A stretch of 64,000 bases of DNA from contig JAXLQL010000035.1 of NCBI GenBank assembly GCA_046331625.1, positions 15,591 to 79,590 of the forward strand, written 5' to 3'. Below, in pieces: positions 62,319-64,000 of the stretch. The notes below the pieces were generated by a model. The model did no database searches. It saw nothing but the letters and a program-made list of their open reading frames with translations, and was not told where the DNA came from. How positions within the stretch are numbered: position 1 is the stretch's first letter; each line of letters opens with the position of its first letter. Both the position numbers and the translations under genes were made by a program. The stretch comes from JAXLQL01 sp046331625. GTDB lineage: Bacteria; Acidobacteriota; Terriglobia; Bryobacterales; Bryobacteraceae.

Positions 62319-64000
62319 ATGATCGATGAGCGGCAACAGTTCCGGATCCTCTATCGCGACTTCCTGGCGCGGCTCATCGATCTCGATGTGCTCTCCGCCG
62401 GTGGCGATCCGCAACGCCTGTTCGTTCACTTCGCCGCGGTGCTCACCGCGCTCGGCTTCGTGCTCACTATCTACCTCATCCCCGGATATACATCCACACC
62501 CCTTCCCCATGAGCGACTGCTACTCGCGGCGACGGGCGACCAGCAGTTTCTCGCTTCGTTCACCATGGCCATCACCGGCATCTTCGGCGTGCTGGCGTGG
62601 GGCGCGATCTTCCCCGATCGCCGCGACAGCCTCATCCTCGGAACGCTGCCCGTGCGCCCGCGCGTCGTGTTCCTTTCGAAGATCGCCGCCGTGGGGTCAG
62701 GACTCGCGGTGTCAGTGGTGGCCGCGAATCTGTTCATCGGGATCAGCTACCCGTTCGTGGTTCCCTCTCCCGTGCCGGGAGTTCTCGGAACACTACGCAC
62801 GTTCGCTGGATACTGGCTGACCATGTTCGCAGCCGGCGGCTTCGTGTTCGCGGTGCTGCTCGGCGTGCAAGGCGTGACGCTGCTTGTGTTGCCGTATCGC
62901 TACGCGCGGCGCTTGGCCGCATTCGAACAAGTGGCCGCGTTGTTCGCAATCTTCGGAACATTTCTGCTCACTCCCGGTGGATCGCTCGTGCGCGTCACCG
63001 ACCCCGCCAGCCGTCCACTGATGGCTTGGTTTCCGTCGTACTGGTTCCTGGGACTCTATCAGCAGATCAGCGGACCCGCGCATCCGGTCTTCGAGTTCCT
63101 GGCCGCTCGCGCGCTGGCCGCGATCGCAATTTCCGCAGCGGCGGCCGCGGCCTGCTACGCGCTCGTTTACTATCGCGGAACTCGCGCCATCGTGGAGCAG
63201 CCCGACATCGCGCCGTCGGCGAAGTCATCGATCCTGCCGCGGCTGTTGCGCCGTCCAGTCGATCGCGCCATCGTTCCTTTCGTCGTGCGAACGCTGGCCC
63301 GCAGCTCGCGGCACCGCCTGATTCTCGCCGCCTATGCCGGAGCCGCGGGCGCGGTCGCTCTCGCATACTGTCGCGCGTATCTCTTCAATGGGTCGGCCCT
63401 CTACGCGCAGACTCGCCGCTACATGCGCATTGCGCCATGGGACCGGCCGAACGTCGCGTTTCTCGCTGCTGGAATCGTGATGCTGATCGCGATGGTGTAC
63501 GGCGTACGCGCGGTGTTCGCACTTCCGTCGGCGCTCAGAGCCAATTGGATCTTCAGGGTCACTGCCGTCCATCGCCCGCTCGCCTACATCGATGCCGCGC
63601 GCCTCGCGTACTATCTGCTCGCCTTTGCGCCGCTGCTGTTCGCTTCAGCCGCCGTGTACTTCGGAGTCTGGCAGTGGCAGCCCGCGCTGGAACATCTGCT
63701 CGTATTCGCGCTGCTCGCGGTCTTCCTCTGCGAACGCCGCCTGCGCGGAGTCCACATGATTCCGTTCACGCGCTCCTACACGCCCGGCAAGGCGAATCTT
63801 CCCGTGTCCCTCGGCGTACGCGGAGCGGCGTTTTTGTTTCTAACAGATTTGGGCTCGCGCGTGGAATTGAGCGCGCTCGAGCGGAGGGTGCGATGGGTGG
63901 TGTTGTTCGCTGTCATGGCGCTGCTGGCCTACCGTGCCGCGCGCAAGCGGGCAGAGCTCGCGTCCGAACCCGGCGTCCGTCTCAGCTTCGAAGACACCGG
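62319..64000 (+). CDS. ABC transporter permease (3' end cut by window)
   Basis: The frame from ATG 62319 (MIDERQQFRILYRDFLARLI) stays open for 560 codons to the window end with no stop, so the gene is truncated by the window. It is a multi-span membrane protein (for example FAAVLTALGFVLTIYLIPGY, FAAGGFVFAVLLGVQGVTLL, FLAAGIVMLIAMVYGVRAVF) without nucleotide-binding motifs. Its position 3 bases after the ATPase identifies it as that protein's membrane partner. Substrate unknown; unrelated in detail to the permease at 51.6-53.2 kb. Confidence 0.9.
   Translation, partial: MIDERQQFRILYRDFLARLIDLDVLSAGGDPQRLFVHFAAVLTALGFVLTIYLIPGYTSTPLPHERLLLAATGDQQFLASFTMAITGIFGVLAWGAIFPDRRDSLILGTLPVRPRVVFLSKIAAVGSGLAVSVVAANLFIGISYPFVVPSPVPGVLGTLRTFAGYWLTMFAAGGFVFAVLLGVQGVTLLVLPYRYARRLAAFEQVAALFAIFGTFLLTPGGSLVRVTDPASRPLMAWFPSYWFLGLYQQISGPAHPVFEFLAARALAAIAISAAAAAACYALVYYRGTRAIVEQPDIAPSAKSSILPRLLRRPVDRAIVPFVVRTLARSSRHRLILAAYAGAAGAVALAYCRAYLFNGSALYAQTRRYMRIAPWDRPNVAFLAAGIVMLIAMVYGVRAVFALPSALRANWIFRVTAVHRPLAYIDAARLAYYLLAFAPLLFASAAVYFGVWQWQPALEHLLVFALLAVFLCERRLRGVHMIPFTRSYTPGKANLPVSLGVRGAAFLFLTDLGSRVELSALERRVRWVVLFAVMALLAYRAARKRAELASEPGVRLSFEDT

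Overview
The window looks like a chromosomal segment of an acidobacterium from the Solibacter/Bryobacter group. This is inferred from gene content, not from any rRNA gene. The markers are two pairs of DUF1549/DUF1553 and DUF1501 proteins, three very large Oar-like TonB-dependent receptors with carboxypeptidase-regulatory-like N-termini, a protein ending in a Solibacter-type (TIGR03437-like) domain, an acidobacterial VWFA-related protein (TIGR03436-like), a TPR-CHAT protein, many Tat-type signal peptides, and high GC with GTG starts. I saw no rRNA, tRNA, CRISPR array, phage or transposase gene.

Layout. 1-15.7 kb is a catabolic or secreted-enzyme region: a 5'-truncated LamG-containing DUF1549/DUF1553 protein with its DUF1501 partner, a Tat-exported amidohydrolase, a cysteine-rich orphan, an aldose-epimerase-like protein, a minus-strand operon (two beta-propellers and a bicupin), a RidA-like protein, an atypical DapA-like protein, then a second, cytochrome-bearing PSCyt1/DUF1549/DUF1553 protein with its DUF1501 partner and a frameshifted YcxB-like gene. 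15.8-28.9 kb holds a Uma2-type nuclease, a CxxCH surface protein, a small secreted protein, an M50-type membrane peptidase, an S53 sedolisin diverging from a TPR-CHAT/sigma/anti-sigma operon, a YajQ-like protein and a PspC protein. 28.9-42.3 kb is mostly minus strand: a reprolysin-like protease, a PEGA protein, a UPF0173 hydrolase, a receiver protein, a VWA protein, a rhomboid, a Gfo/Idh/MocA oxidoreductase, three overlapping tandem M50-type paralogs and a VapBC-like pair. 42.3-64 kb holds three Oar-like receptors (one frameshifted), an FAD oxidoreductase, an NTF2-like protein, two ABC exporters, an HDOD protein, a solitary effector-like cysteine protease and a YhhQ-type transporter. The last permease runs off the window end.

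How it fits together. The window is rich in proteolysis and envelope functions: four M50-type peptidases, a rhomboid, S53 and M12-type secreted proteases, a CHAT protease and an effector-like Cys-His-Asp protein. The two most interesting units are (i) the TPR-CHAT, sigma factor and membrane anti-sigma operon, which parallels the protease/sigma logic of TPR-CHAT systems but has no CRISPR component, and (ii) the translationally coupled triplet of M50-type peptidases with TPR-like tails, plus a dispersed fourth copy. Intergenic spaces carry a family of double-hairpin repeats built around TTCA, and one larger palindromic element lies at 56.7-57.0 kb. Two genes (YcxB-like and the 42-kb receptor) each appear broken by one extra base, which could be real decay or assembly error.
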